The position numbers were made by a program, and so were the translations under genes. From positions 1-18,243 of the forward strand of contig JANLGB010000016.1 in assembly GCA_024653405.1 (NCBI GenBank): a stretch of 18,243 nt of DNA, in the 5' to 3' direction. The notes below the pieces were generated by a model, which did no database searches, had not been told where the DNA came from, and was given only the letters and a program-made list of their open reading frames with translations. Shown in pieces: positions 7,848 to 14,232 of the stretch (within the stretch, counting starts at the first letter, position 1; each line of letters begins with the position of its first letter). This DNA is from Candidatus Saccharicenans sp. GTDB lineage: Bacteria; Acidobacteriota; Aminicenantia; Aminicenantales; Saccharicenantaceae.

Positions 7848-9110
7848 TCAGCGCTGGCTCAGGACCTGTTCTTCATAATCTTTGATTTCGGCCAGCCACA
7901 GATTTTCTGGCGGGGTGTTGTGGTTCAGGCAGTAGTAATCCCAGACTGCCCCCAGGGGCAGGTCCCGGGCCACCTGCCGCCAGGCCAGCTTGGCCAGGCT
8001 ATCGCCGGCCAGTTCGGCCTGCTTGATCTTATCCCAGGGAAGAAGCAGGGCCCGTAACAGGCTGCGCAGGGTGGACCGGGCTCCCAGCACCCAGGCTCCC
8101 ACCCGGTTCATCGAAGCATCAAAATAATCCAGGGCCAGGTGAATTTTTTCCGGGAAGGGGGAATTGATGATTTCTTCGGCCAGGGTGTCCAGGTCGTCGT
8201 TGCCGATGACCACGTGGTCGCTGTCCCAGCGCAGGCCCCGGCTGAGGTGGAGCAGCAGCTCGCTGCTGACCTGGAGGATGGCCGAAAGCTTGTCGGCCAC
8301 CGATTCGGTCGGGTGGAAATGGCCCAGGTCCAGGCAGACCATTTTGTTCTTTTTAAGGGCGTAAGCCAGGTAAAATTCATGAGAACCGACGACGAAAGCC
8401 TCGCTGCCCAGGCCGAAGAGTTTGCTTTCCAGGGCATCCATGAGCAGAGTCTGGCTGAACTCCAGCTCGAAGATCTCTTCCAGCGAGTTGTAAAGAATCT
8501 GGCGATAAAGCCAGCGGTCGGAGGGAATGTCCTTCAGGCCATCCGGAATCCAGAGGTTATGCAGGCAGTAGGACTTGAGTTCCCGGCCGAAGAAGGCGGC
8601 GATTTTACGGCAGCACTTAACATGTTCGACCCAGAATTTCCTGATTTCCTTCCGGGGATGACTAAGGGTCAGGCCCGAGGCGGCCTTGGGGTGGCCGAAA
8701 CAGGTGGCGTTAAAGTCCAGCTTGATATTGAGCGACTTGGCCCATTCCAGCCAGCCCCGGAAATGAGAGGGTTCATACTCGTTTCTTTCGACCGGCCCGT
8801 TGAATTCACCGTAGATGGAGTGAAGGTTCACTCGATGACGGCCCGGAATCAAGGACAGGGCTTTTTCCAGGTCCTGGCGGAGTTCGGCCGCGTTCCTGGC
8901 CCGACCGGGATAATGGCCGGTCACCTGAAGCCCTGAGCCCCCGAAGCTGATTTCCTGCCACTCAAAGCCCTGGACATCATCTCCCTGCCAGCAGTGAATC
9001 GAAAGCTGGAAGTTCTGGAGCTGAGCCAGCGCCTTTTCCGTGTCTATTCCCAGGTCGGCATATCTCTCCCGGGCTTCGCGGTAACGTTTGTCCACCAGAG
9101 TCAAGTCCAT
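7848..9110 (-). CDS. rhaA: L-rhamnose isomerase
   Basis: Interconverts L-rhamnose and L-rhamnulose, the first intracellular step of phosphorylative rhamnose catabolism; a metal-dependent (beta/alpha)8 barrel enzyme. The sequence follows E. coli RhaA from end to end: SIHCWQGDDVQGFEW, GHYPGRARNAAELRQDLE, NLWIPDGLKDI, ALESKLFGLGSEAF (metal-site E228), CLDLGHFHPTE (D261, H264), RWDSDHVV (D296, D298) and LALDYFDASMNRVGAWVLGAR (D328, D331). At 420 aa the length is that of the family (E. coli 419). I chose the ATG at 9110 over an in-frame TTG six bases upstream: AGGAGG at 9118-9123 is 7 nt from the ATG but only 1 nt from the TTG, and the ATG gives a better N-terminal match. It lies between rhaB and the HEAT gene. 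Confidence 0.97.
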   Translation of the reverse strand: MDLTLVDKRYREARERYADLGIDTEKALAQLQNFQLSIHCWQGDDVQGFEWQEISFGGSGLQVTGHYPGRARNAAELRQDLEKALSLIPGRHRVNLHSIYGEFNGPVERNEYEPSHFRGWLEWAKSLNIKLDFNATCFGHPKAASGLTLSHPRKEIRKFWVEHVKCCRKIAAFFGRELKSYCLHNLWIPDGLKDIPSDRWLYRQILYNSLEEIFELEFSQTLLMDALESKLFGLGSEAFVVGSHEFYLAYALKKNKMVCLDLGHFHPTESVADKLSAILQVSSELLLHLSRGLRWDSDHVVIGNDDLDTLAEEIINSPFPEKIHLALDYFDASMNRVGAWVLGARSTLRSLLRALLLPWDKIKQAELAGDSLAKLAWRQVARDLPLGAVWDYYCLNHNTPPENLWLAEIKDYEEQVLSQR

Positions 9111-9117
9111 TACCAAC

Positions 9118-9162
9118 CCTCCTGAATGAAGATTTTTTATAATTTTAAGGCTCCGGTGTCAA
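9118..9162 (-). promoter_or_regulatory. Ribosome-binding site of rhaA and possible internal promoter
   Basis: AGGAGG at 9118-9123 fixes the rhaA start at 9110. Upstream on the minus strand, a perfect TTGACA (9157-9162) and TATAAA (9136-9141) are 15 bp apart. The elements are good but the spacing is short, so promoter activity is doubtful. The spacer also holds a short CCCGG / CCGGG repeat (9164-9168, 9176-9180) just after the rhaB stop. Confidence 0.4.
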
Positions 9163-9188
9163 GCCCGGACCCAGACCGGGGACCAGCT

Positions 9189-10661
9189 TTAGGATTTCCC
9201 AGTAATCCGGAGAAAATCCTGGTAACGTTCAGCCCAGGCTGCCGGCTGCTGAGGAATGAATTCTTTTATCTCGAATGACTGCCGCACCACCTGCCTTATC
9301 TCCTGGCTGGTCCGCAGCAGGCCGGCGGCCAGGGCCTGGACCAGAATATTGCCGGCCGAGGTAGCTTCGTCTGGCCCGGCCAGCACCCTCAGTCCGGTGG
9401 CTTCGGCCGTAAACTGGTTCAGGAGCTGGTTGCGGGAGCCGCCTCCTATTATATGAATGGTGCGGAACCGGCGACCGGTCAGCCGGCTTAGTTCTTCCAC
9501 CACCAGCCGGTACTTGAAGGCCAGGCTTTCCAGGATGGCCCGGACGGTGGTCCCGCTATCGGCCGGTTCTTTCTGCCCGGTCCGGCGGGCGTAAGAATTG
9601 ATGGCTTCGACCATGTTGTCCGGGTGCAGGAAATCGGGAGCGTCGGGGTCCAGGTACAACTGGAAGGGCCGAGCCCGGGCTGCCCTCTCCACCAGCTGCT
9701 CATAACTCAGCTCCCCGCTCTTCGACCACACCCGGCGGCACTGCTGCAGCAGCCAGAGCCCGGTGACGTTTTTCAGGAGGCGAATGGTTCGCCCCAGTCC
9801 GCTTTCGTTGGTGAAATTGGCGGCGAAAGACTCCGGACTGACCACCGGTTCCAGGAGTTCCACTCCGACGAGCGACCAGGTCCCGGAACTGATATACAGC
9901 CAGTCCTGTCCCTCACCCGGGGCGGCGGCCACGGCCGAGGCTGTATCATGGCTGGCCACCTGGATGACCTCAATTTCCGGCAGGCCATCGTCCAGCAACC
10001 AGCCCGACACCCGGCCGAGCCTGGTTCCTGGCTTATTTATTTCTGGAAGGATAGCCGCCTCAATTCCCATCCTGTCCAGGAGTTCGGGCAACCACTTCCG
10101 GCTGAAGGGTGAAAGGAGCTGAGAAGTGGAGGCGATGGTCAGTTCGGTGGCCTGCTTTCCAGTCAAAAGATAATTAATGATATCGGGCGTAAACAGCAGG
10201 CGCCGGGCCGAGCGGAGAAGCTCCGGATTCTCCTCGAGCAGCGAGTAAAGCTGAAACAGGGAATTAAAGGGCAGGAACTGAATTCCCGTCAGCTGGTATA
10301 GTTCTTCTGGGGAATAACTGCGGAAATACCGCTCCATGGCTGCGGGAAATGAGCGATGCCGGTAACAGTAGGGAAGGGCCAGCAGGTTGCCCCGGGCATC
10401 GAGCAGACCGAAATCCACTCCCCAGGTATCAACTCCCAGGCTGGTTATCTCCAGGCCGTTCTTCCGGCAGTCCTGGAGGACTTTTCTGATTTCTTCAACC
10501 AGGTAATAGATATTCCAGTGGAGGTGATTATCCAGATAGAGTGTCTTATTGGGGAAACGGTGCAGTTCCTGCAGTTTGAGGCGGCCGGCTTCAAGCTGCC
10601 CCAGCATGGCCCGGCCGCTTTCAGCTCCCAGGTCAAAAGCCAGGAATTGGTGACGGTTCAT
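9189..10661 (-). CDS. rhaB: Rhamnulokinase (L-rhamnulose kinase)
   Basis: Phosphorylates L-rhamnulose to L-rhamnulose-1-phosphate using ATP; FGGY carbohydrate-kinase family, cytoplasmic. Family motifs in order: N-terminal phosphate loop AFDLGAESGRAML (8-20), SLGVDTWGVDFGLLD (74-88), GIQFLPFNSLFQLYSL (126-141), VASHDTASAV (235-244, with D239 the expected catalytic base), YISSGTWSLVGVE (256-268), NVTGLWLLQQCRRVW (298-312) and the adenine-binding IIGGGSRNQLLNQFTA (404-419) with LAGPDEATSAGN. At 490 aa it matches E. coli RhaB (489) along its whole length. It is the first gene of the leftward cluster, 78 bp before the rhaA ATG. The ATG has a modest AAAGG site upstream and a sigma70-like promoter close by. 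Confidence 0.95.
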   Translation of the reverse strand: MNRHQFLAFDLGAESGRAMLGQLEAGRLKLQELHRFPNKTLYLDNHLHWNIYYLVEEIRKVLQDCRKNGLEITSLGVDTWGVDFGLLDARGNLLALPYCYRHRSFPAAMERYFRSYSPEELYQLTGIQFLPFNSLFQLYSLLEENPELLRSARRLLFTPDIINYLLTGKQATELTIASTSQLLSPFSRKWLPELLDRMGIEAAILPEINKPGTRLGRVSGWLLDDGLPEIEVIQVASHDTASAVAAAPGEGQDWLYISSGTWSLVGVELLEPVVSPESFAANFTNESGLGRTIRLLKNVTGLWLLQQCRRVWSKSGELSYEQLVERAARARPFQLYLDPDAPDFLHPDNMVEAINSYARRTGQKEPADSGTTVRAILESLAFKYRLVVEELSRLTGRRFRTIHIIGGGSRNQLLNQFTAEATGLRVLAGPDEATSAGNILVQALAAGLLRTSQEIRQVVRQSFEIKEFIPQQPAAWAERYQDFLRITGKS

Positions 10662-10681
10662 GATAGCTGCCTTTCAGTTTT

Positions 10682-10711
10682 TTTATATTGTAATTCTATC
10701 CAGATTTCCAA
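10682..10711 (-). promoter_or_regulatory. Predicted rhaB operon promoter
   Basis: On the minus strand, TTGGAA (10706-10711, 4 of 6 to the -35 consensus), an 18-bp spacer and TATAAA (10682-10687, 5 of 6). A start near 10675 leaves a short leader of about 14 nt to the rhaB ATG. The direct repeat ATCCAGA at 10698-10704 and 10718-10724 (20-bp period) straddles the -35 box and could be an operator. Confidence 0.5.
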
Positions 10712-10956
10712 TAAATAATCCAGAGCTGGAAAATGCTTTCTGGTTTTGGCCGATGACCATCACCGAATGGTGTTAATTACCCGTCCATAAATTTTAGTGA
10801 TGACTAAGAATTCGCCGTCGGGCCTGTCTTCAGACCGCCATTCCCGGCAGGAGTCCTTTTGGGCCGGTCAGGTTCTCAATCAAAAAAATATTATTTATTA
10901 TTAATTCTAGAAGTCCTTTTTAAGCCAAAAAAACCGGAGCCTATTCAAGCGGGCTT

Positions 10957-10985
10957 TTGAAACCTAAGTCTCAATCGTCTATAGT
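10957..10985 (+). promoter_or_regulatory. Strong sigma70-like promoter for the yjbQ-like transcript
   Basis: TTGAAA (10957-10962, 5 of 6), exactly 17 bp, then TATAGT (10980-10985, 5 of 6), preceded by an AT-rich block that could act as an UP-like element. The expected start is about 10990-10993, over 200 nt upstream of the yjbQ-like ATG and directly on a GTG codon at 10991. Confidence 0.6.
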
Positions 10986-10990
10986 AAAGA

Positions 10991-11212
10991 GTGGAAAAAA
11001 TTAACGGCGACAGCTGGCCCGAGCTTTCACCTGGAGGAGCGGAGTTTACAGCCTGCAGCCTTCCGGACTGGGTCAGACGTTGGCTGCGATGGCCCGGACA
11101 GAGCGGCCGCCAGGTTGTCTTTAGGTTAAGGAAGCGAGCAGGCGCTTTTCGCGATTTAATTTCAGGAACCGGGAGTTTCCCGGCTGGACTCAAAGCAGGG
11201 AGTGTAGGATGA
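10991..11212 (+). CDS. Doubtful small ORF (73 aa), possibly leaderless, ending in an ATGA overlap with the yjbQ-like gene
   Basis: A 73-codon frame starts at a GTG lying 5 nt after the -10 box and ends in a TGA that overlaps the next ATG (ATGA). That geometry matches leaderless transcripts followed by coupled translation. The predicted peptide is basic and rich in Trp, Arg and Gly, with no signal peptide, membrane segment or recognisable family. No opposing gene lies here, so it is not an antisense shadow. However, it has no Shine-Dalgarno site and uses several AGG, AGA and CGA codons, which look less common in the neighbouring genes. It may equally be a non-coding leader that happens to be open. 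Confidence 0.25.
   Translation: MEKINGDSWPELSPGGAEFTACSLPDWVRRWLRWPGQSGRQVVFRLRKRAGAFRDLISGTGSFPAGLKAGSVG
11169..11183 (+). other. Hairpin in the leader of the yjbQ-like gene
   Basis: Perfect 6-bp GC-rich stem CCGGGA / TCCCGG with a 3-nt loop, 25 nt before the yjbQ-like ATG and just upstream of its GGAG ribosome-binding site. A second weaker pairing in the same leader is GCAGCC (11055-11060) with GGCTGC (11082-11087). There is no U-tract, so it is not a terminator as such. Confidence 0.3.
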
Positions 11213-11628
11213 AAATCGTTAACGATTCAATAACCGTATCCACCCGGGGCTATAACGATCTCAAGGACCTGACACCGCAGGTTCAGCAAAAACTTCAGCA
11301 GAGCGGTCTGCAGTCAGGGCAGGTCCTGGTTTTTATCCAGGGCTCAACCGCCGCGGTAACCACCATCGAATATGAACCGGGACTGGTCAAGGACCTGTCG
11401 GAGCTGCTGGAAAAACTGGTGCCCAGCAGCCGCAGCTATCATCACGATGAACGCTGGGGAGATGCCAACGGTTTTTCACACCTGCGGGCGGCTCTCATCG
11501 GCCCATCCCTCCAGGTGCCCTTTGCCGGGGGGCGGTTGCAGCTGGGTGTCTGGCAACAGCTCGTCTTGGTGGATTTTGATAACCGCCCCCGGACCAGGAA
11601 CATTTACCTGCAGTTTATGGGAGAATAA
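11209..11628 (+). CDS. YjbQ / UPF0047 family protein
   Basis: A 139-aa compact cytosolic protein of the secondary thiamine-phosphate synthase enzyme (YjbQ, UPF0047) family. In E. coli the homologue has weak thiamine-phosphate synthase activity; the physiological role is unresolved. Family marks: GQVLVFIQGSTAAVTTIEYEPG (about 37-58), corresponding to the usual hTTAAlti.e segment; YHHDERWGDANGFSHLRAALIGPSL (77-101), holding the conserved histidines and the GxSHLRAxLxGPS core; and GGRLQLGVWQQLVLVDFD (107-124) with PRTR near the end. Length is normal. A GGAG site lies about 7 nt before the ATG. It is the first recognisable gene of a rightward group with the exonuclease and alcohol dehydrogenase, 114 bp before the next gene. 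Confidence 0.9.
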   Translation: MKIVNDSITVSTRGYNDLKDLTPQVQQKLQQSGLQSGQVLVFIQGSTAAVTTIEYEPGLVKDLSELLEKLVPSSRSYHHDERWGDANGFSHLRAALIGPSLQVPFAGGRLQLGVWQQLVLVDFDNRPRTRNIYLQFMGE

Positions 11629-11660
11629 AAGCTGGCGGCTGGCCTGGCCGGTGGCTTTAA

Positions 11661-11684
11661 ATGAAATAATGAAATAATGAAATA
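11661..11684 (+). repeat. Three perfect tandem copies of an 8-bp repeat
   Basis: ATGAAATA repeats three times without error, 33 bp after the yjbQ-like stop and just upstream of the promoter-like element for the exonuclease gene. It looks like a simple microsatellite subject to slippage. It also creates several in-frame ATG/TAA pairs that could not encode anything. Confidence 0.8.
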
Positions 11685-11708
11685 AGGTGCTAAGAGTCGG
11701 GTCTGGAG

Positions 11709-11714
11709 TATAAT
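11709..11714 (+). promoter_or_regulatory. Perfect -10 box before the exonuclease gene
   Basis: A consensus TATAAT at 11709-11714 lies 29 bp before the ATG. The -35 region has only a 3 of 6 match (GTGCTA, 11687-11692, 16-bp spacing), so this may be a weak promoter or one needing an activator. Confidence 0.35.
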
Positions 11715-11742
11715 TAAGAAGTCTGCAAGCCAAGAGTGAAAA

Positions 11743-13071
11743 ATGGACATAGATGACCTCAGGGAATCGTTGAAGAAAAAAGCTAAGGGCCAGTCCCAGG
11801 ACAAGGTCAAGGAGCTCTGGCGGAATATCAATTCCCAGAAAGACCTAACCACCAGGGAAAAGCTGGAACGACTGCTGGAAATTTCAAGAAAGCAGAAGGC
11901 AGAAAAAAAAGAGCGACCGCAGACGCCGTCGGCCAGTCCGAGCCGCAGCCCCGGACAGCAGCCTTTCCTGGTGGTGGAAAACAGCTATAAACTGGAAGCC
12001 CGCTATGGCCAGATTCCGTTGTCGGTCGGGCTGGATATCCCCGGTCCGGTGCTGGCCGTCCTGGCCCGGGATCAACAGTTTGAGAGCCTGTCGCTGGCCG
12101 GAGCGGTGCTGGTCGACCTGGAGACCACCGGGCTGTCCGGGGGCACCGGGACCGTGCCTTTCCTGGTGGGCCTGGGTTTCTTTGAGAACGACACTTTCAA
12201 GATTGTCCAGTATTTCCTGAACGACCTGGCGGCCGAGGGCCGGATGTTGGCCGACCTGAAACAACTTCTGGAAGAAAAGAACTTTACCTCGGTCGTTTCT
12301 TACAACGGCAAGGGCTTCGACCTGCCGCTGCTGGAGACCAGGTTCACCCTTAACCGCCTGCGGTTGGTGCTGAGCGGCCTGCCCCACCTGGACTTCCTGT
12401 TCTCGGCCAGGCACCTGTGGAAGCATAAGTACGAAAGCTGTCGCCTGTACGACCTGGCCCTGAGCCACCTGGGGGTGGACCGGGCCGAGGACATTCCGTC
12501 GGAAGAAATCCCCTGGCGCTATTTCCAGTATTTGAGGAACGGCGATTTTTCCCTGGTTGAACCAATTTTTTACCACAACCAGGAGGACCTCATGTCTCTC
12601 TACGGGGTGGTGGTGGCCGGGGCCCTGCTGGTTTCCCGCAGTCTGGAGGAAAGCGAGGTTGACCTTGAAGCCACCGAGCTCCTGGGCGTGGGCAAGATCC
12701 TGGAACGGGCCGGGCAGGTGGAAAAGTCGGTGGTTTTCTACGAGAAATCCCTGAGCCGGACCTTGCCCGAACCGGTTTCAACCCGGGTCCGGAAAAACCT
12801 GGCCCAGTACTTCAAGCGGAAGAAGCAGTGGGAGCGGTCGCTGGAGCTGTGGCGAGACCTGTTGGAAAACAGCGAGGACCTAGAGTGCTTCCGAGAGCTG
12901 GCCATTTATTTCGAGCATCACAAGAAAGAACCGGAAGAAGCTCTGAAATATGCCCTGGACGGCCTGGCTCTTTCCCGGGGGCGGAACTTAAAATATGAGC
13001 AGGACTTTCAGAAAAGAGTGGACCGCTTGAGTCAGAAGGTCAACCGGAAAAAGGCCTTGAAATCCGAATGA
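11743..13071 (+). CDS. YprB-like DEDD exonuclease (ribonuclease H-like) with C-terminal helical repeats
   Basis: Predicted 3'-5' exonuclease of the RNase H-like fold, YprB family; substrate unknown. The 442-aa protein has a basic coiled N-terminus (1-60), a short Pro/Ser linker (61-72), and the nuclease domain (about 75-300). The three DEDD motifs are intact: ExoI VDLETTG (D125, E127), ExoII YNGKGFDLPLLETR (D193), and ExoIII YHNQEDLMSL (H278, D282). Residues about 305-435 are helical and TPR-like (LGVGKILERAGQVEKSVVFYEKSL, then KQWERSLELWRDLLENSE). This resembles Bacillus YprB, which also joins a nuclease to repeats. No signal peptide. The ribosome-binding site is weak. The gene ends 15 nt before the alcohol dehydrogenase, so the two are probably co-transcribed. 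Confidence 0.88.
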   Translation: MDIDDLRESLKKKAKGQSQDKVKELWRNINSQKDLTTREKLERLLEISRKQKAEKKERPQTPSASPSRSPGQQPFLVVENSYKLEARYGQIPLSVGLDIPGPVLAVLARDQQFESLSLAGAVLVDLETTGLSGGTGTVPFLVGLGFFENDTFKIVQYFLNDLAAEGRMLADLKQLLEEKNFTSVVSYNGKGFDLPLLETRFTLNRLRLVLSGLPHLDFLFSARHLWKHKYESCRLYDLALSHLGVDRAEDIPSEEIPWRYFQYLRNGDFSLVEPIFYHNQEDLMSLYGVVVAGALLVSRSLEESEVDLEATELLGVGKILERAGQVEKSVVFYEKSLSRTLPEPVSTRVRKNLAQYFKRKKQWERSLELWRDLLENSEDLECFRELAIYFEHHKKEPEEALKYALDGLALSRGRNLKYEQDFQKRVDRLSQKVNRKKALKSE

Positions 13072-13086
13072 AGGGGGAGGGGGAAG

Positions 13087-14088
13087 ATGAAAGCCATGGT
13101 CATCACCGGCTTCAAGCCGGTGGAGGAAAATCCGCTGGAGCTCAGGGAAGTGGACCGGCCGGTTCCCGGCCCGGGTGAAATCCTGGTCAGAGTTAAGTAT
13201 TGCGGCCTCTGCCACACCGACCTGCACACGGCCGAAGGGGAATTGCCGGGGGTCAGCCTGCCCCGGATTCCCGGGCACCAGGTGGTGGGAACCGTGGAGC
13301 AGAGCGGCCGGGAAACGTTGCTCTTCAGGAAAGGTGACCGGGTGGGAGCGGCCTGGCTTCATCAGGCCTGCGGCCAGTGCCGTTTTTGCCGCAGCGGCCG
13401 GGAGAACCTCTGTCTCCAGGCCAGGTTCACCGGCTACCAGGTGGATGGGGGTTATGCCGAATACCTGGTGGTGCCGGAAAACTTTGCCTACGAACTTCCG
13501 GAAAATTTTCCCGACGAACAGGCAGCTCCCTTACTGTGCGCCGGGATCATCGGCTACCGGGCCCTGCGTTTGAGCCGCATCAAGCCGGGCGAAAAGCTGG
13601 GACTTTATGGTTTTGGAGCTTCGGCTCACGTCACCATCCAGGTGGCCACTCACTGGAAGTGCCGGGTGTACGTTTTCTCCCGCAGCCCGAACCACCGGAA
13701 ACAAGCACTGGAGCTGGGGGCCTGCTGGGCCGGGAAACCAGACGAGCTGCCGCCGGACAAGCTGGACAGCGCCATTGTTTTTGCCCCGGCCGGGGAGGTG
13801 GCCAGACTGGCCTTGCGGGCGGTGGACCGGGGTGGAACGGTCGCCCTGGCCGGCATTTACCTGAGCCCCATCCCGGAGCTTGATTACGGCCGTGAGCTCT
13901 ATCACGAAAAGTGCCTGAAAAGTGTGGCCAATGCTACCAGACAGGACGGAGCCGAGTTCCTGAAGATTGCGGCCGAAGTTCCGGTCAGAACCGAAGTCAG
14001 TGTTTACCCGCTGGCCGAGGCTAACCGGGCTCTTTATGACATCAAGCACAGCCTGATCAACGGGGCGGCGGTTCTAAGAATCGACTGA
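13087..14088 (+). CDS. Zinc-dependent alcohol dehydrogenase (MDR family)
   Basis: NAD(P)-dependent medium-chain dehydrogenase of the zinc alcohol dehydrogenase group, nearest in style to bacterial AdhA-like proteins; oxidises alcohols or reduces aldehydes, substrate not predictable. The 333 aa carry a GroES-like domain with catalytic zinc ligands C42 (CGLCHTD), H64 (PGHQ, with Gln in place of the common Glu) and C151. The structural zinc lobe has C95, C98, C101 and C109 in ACGQCRFCRSGRENLC. The Rossmann segment reads LGLYGFGASAH (171-181). A very strong GGGGGAGGGG ribosome-binding site lies just before the ATG. Coupled in an operon-like arrangement to the exonuclease gene 15 nt upstream, with no obvious functional link. 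Reduction of lactaldehyde from rhamnose breakdown is conceivable but unsupported. Confidence 0.9.
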   Translation: MKAMVITGFKPVEENPLELREVDRPVPGPGEILVRVKYCGLCHTDLHTAEGELPGVSLPRIPGHQVVGTVEQSGRETLLFRKGDRVGAAWLHQACGQCRFCRSGRENLCLQARFTGYQVDGGYAEYLVVPENFAYELPENFPDEQAAPLLCAGIIGYRALRLSRIKPGEKLGLYGFGASAHVTIQVATHWKCRVYVFSRSPNHRKQALELGACWAGKPDELPPDKLDSAIVFAPAGEVARLALRAVDRGGTVALAGIYLSPIPELDYGRELYHEKCLKSVANATRQDGAEFLKIAAEVPVRTEVSVYPLAEANRALYDIKHSLINGAAVLRID

Positions 14089-14094
14089 GGCCGG

Positions 14095-14130
14095 TTGAAA
14101 AATTCAGGCTCCTAAGATAATATTTAGGAG
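14095..14130 (+). promoter_or_regulatory. Promoter of tRNA-Arg with an overlapping inverted repeat
   Basis: TTGAAA (14095-14100, 5 of 6), 17 bp, TAATAT (14118-14123, 4 of 6); the expected start near 14130 is about 10 nt before the tRNA. The -10 box sits in the loop of a perfect 7-bp repeat CTCCTAA (14109-14115) / TTAGGAG (14124-14130). In RNA this could be a weak terminator for the alcohol dehydrogenase transcript, though only TTCTGGGTTT follows. In DNA it could be an operator. Confidence 0.5.
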
Positions 14131-14140
14131 TTCTGGGTTT

Positions 14141-14214
14141 GCGCCCGTAGCTCAGTTGGATAGAGCGACTGACTACGAATCAGTAGGCCGCAGGTTCGAG
14201 CCCTGCCGGGCGCA
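14141..14214 (+). tRNA. tRNA-Arg, anticodon ACG
   Basis: Full cloverleaf: acceptor GCGCCCG / CGGGCGC, D-stem GCTC / GAGC, anticodon stem ACTGA / TCAGT with loop CTACGAA (anticodon ACG at 14175-14177), T-stem GCAGG / CCTGC with loop TTCGAGC, and discriminator A at 14214. The 3' CCA is not encoded. The wobble A would be deaminated to inosine by TadA to read CGU, CGC and CGA. Confidence 0.97.
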
Positions 14215-14232
14215 CTCTTCTACCGCCGTTCA

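Larger units (their letters stand above)
10662..11208. other. Divergent intergenic region between rhaB and the yjbQ-like gene
   Basis: This 547-bp stretch holds the rhaB promoter (10682-10711) with a nearby direct repeat, an AT-rich block at about 10879-10908, a strong rightward promoter (10957-10985), and either a leader of about 217 nt or a short reading frame before the yjbQ-like start. The centre (about 10740-10870) shows no coding pattern or clear structure. The short motif AGTCCTTTT occurs twice, exactly 60 bp apart (10852 and 10912). Confidence 0.6.

Noticed and set aside
8139..8936. A 265-codon open frame on the + strand
   Set aside because: It lies wholly antisense to rhaA, which has end-to-end family similarity. 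The antisense product matches nothing recognisable and arises from codon bias in GC-rich DNA.
9111..9116. TTG at 9116 as the rhaA start
   Set aside because: AGGAGG would be only 1 nt from it; the ATG at 9110 has ideal 7-nt spacing and better family agreement.
10852..10920. AGTCCTTTT repeated at an exact 60-bp interval
   Set aside because: Only nine bases are shared and the flanks do not align; likely chance in an AT-rich intergenic region.
10991..11208. TPP riboswitch before the yjbQ-like gene
   Set aside because: The conserved CUGAGA and related TPP-aptamer core segments are not found in the leader.
11884..12576. A 230-codon open frame on the - strand
   Set aside because: Antisense to the exonuclease gene, whose three DEDD motifs are intact; the Gln/Gly/Val-rich product looks like a shadow.
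13531..14049. A 172-codon open frame on the - strand
   Set aside because: Antisense to the alcohol dehydrogenase, which has its full zinc-ligand set; no domain in the antisense product.
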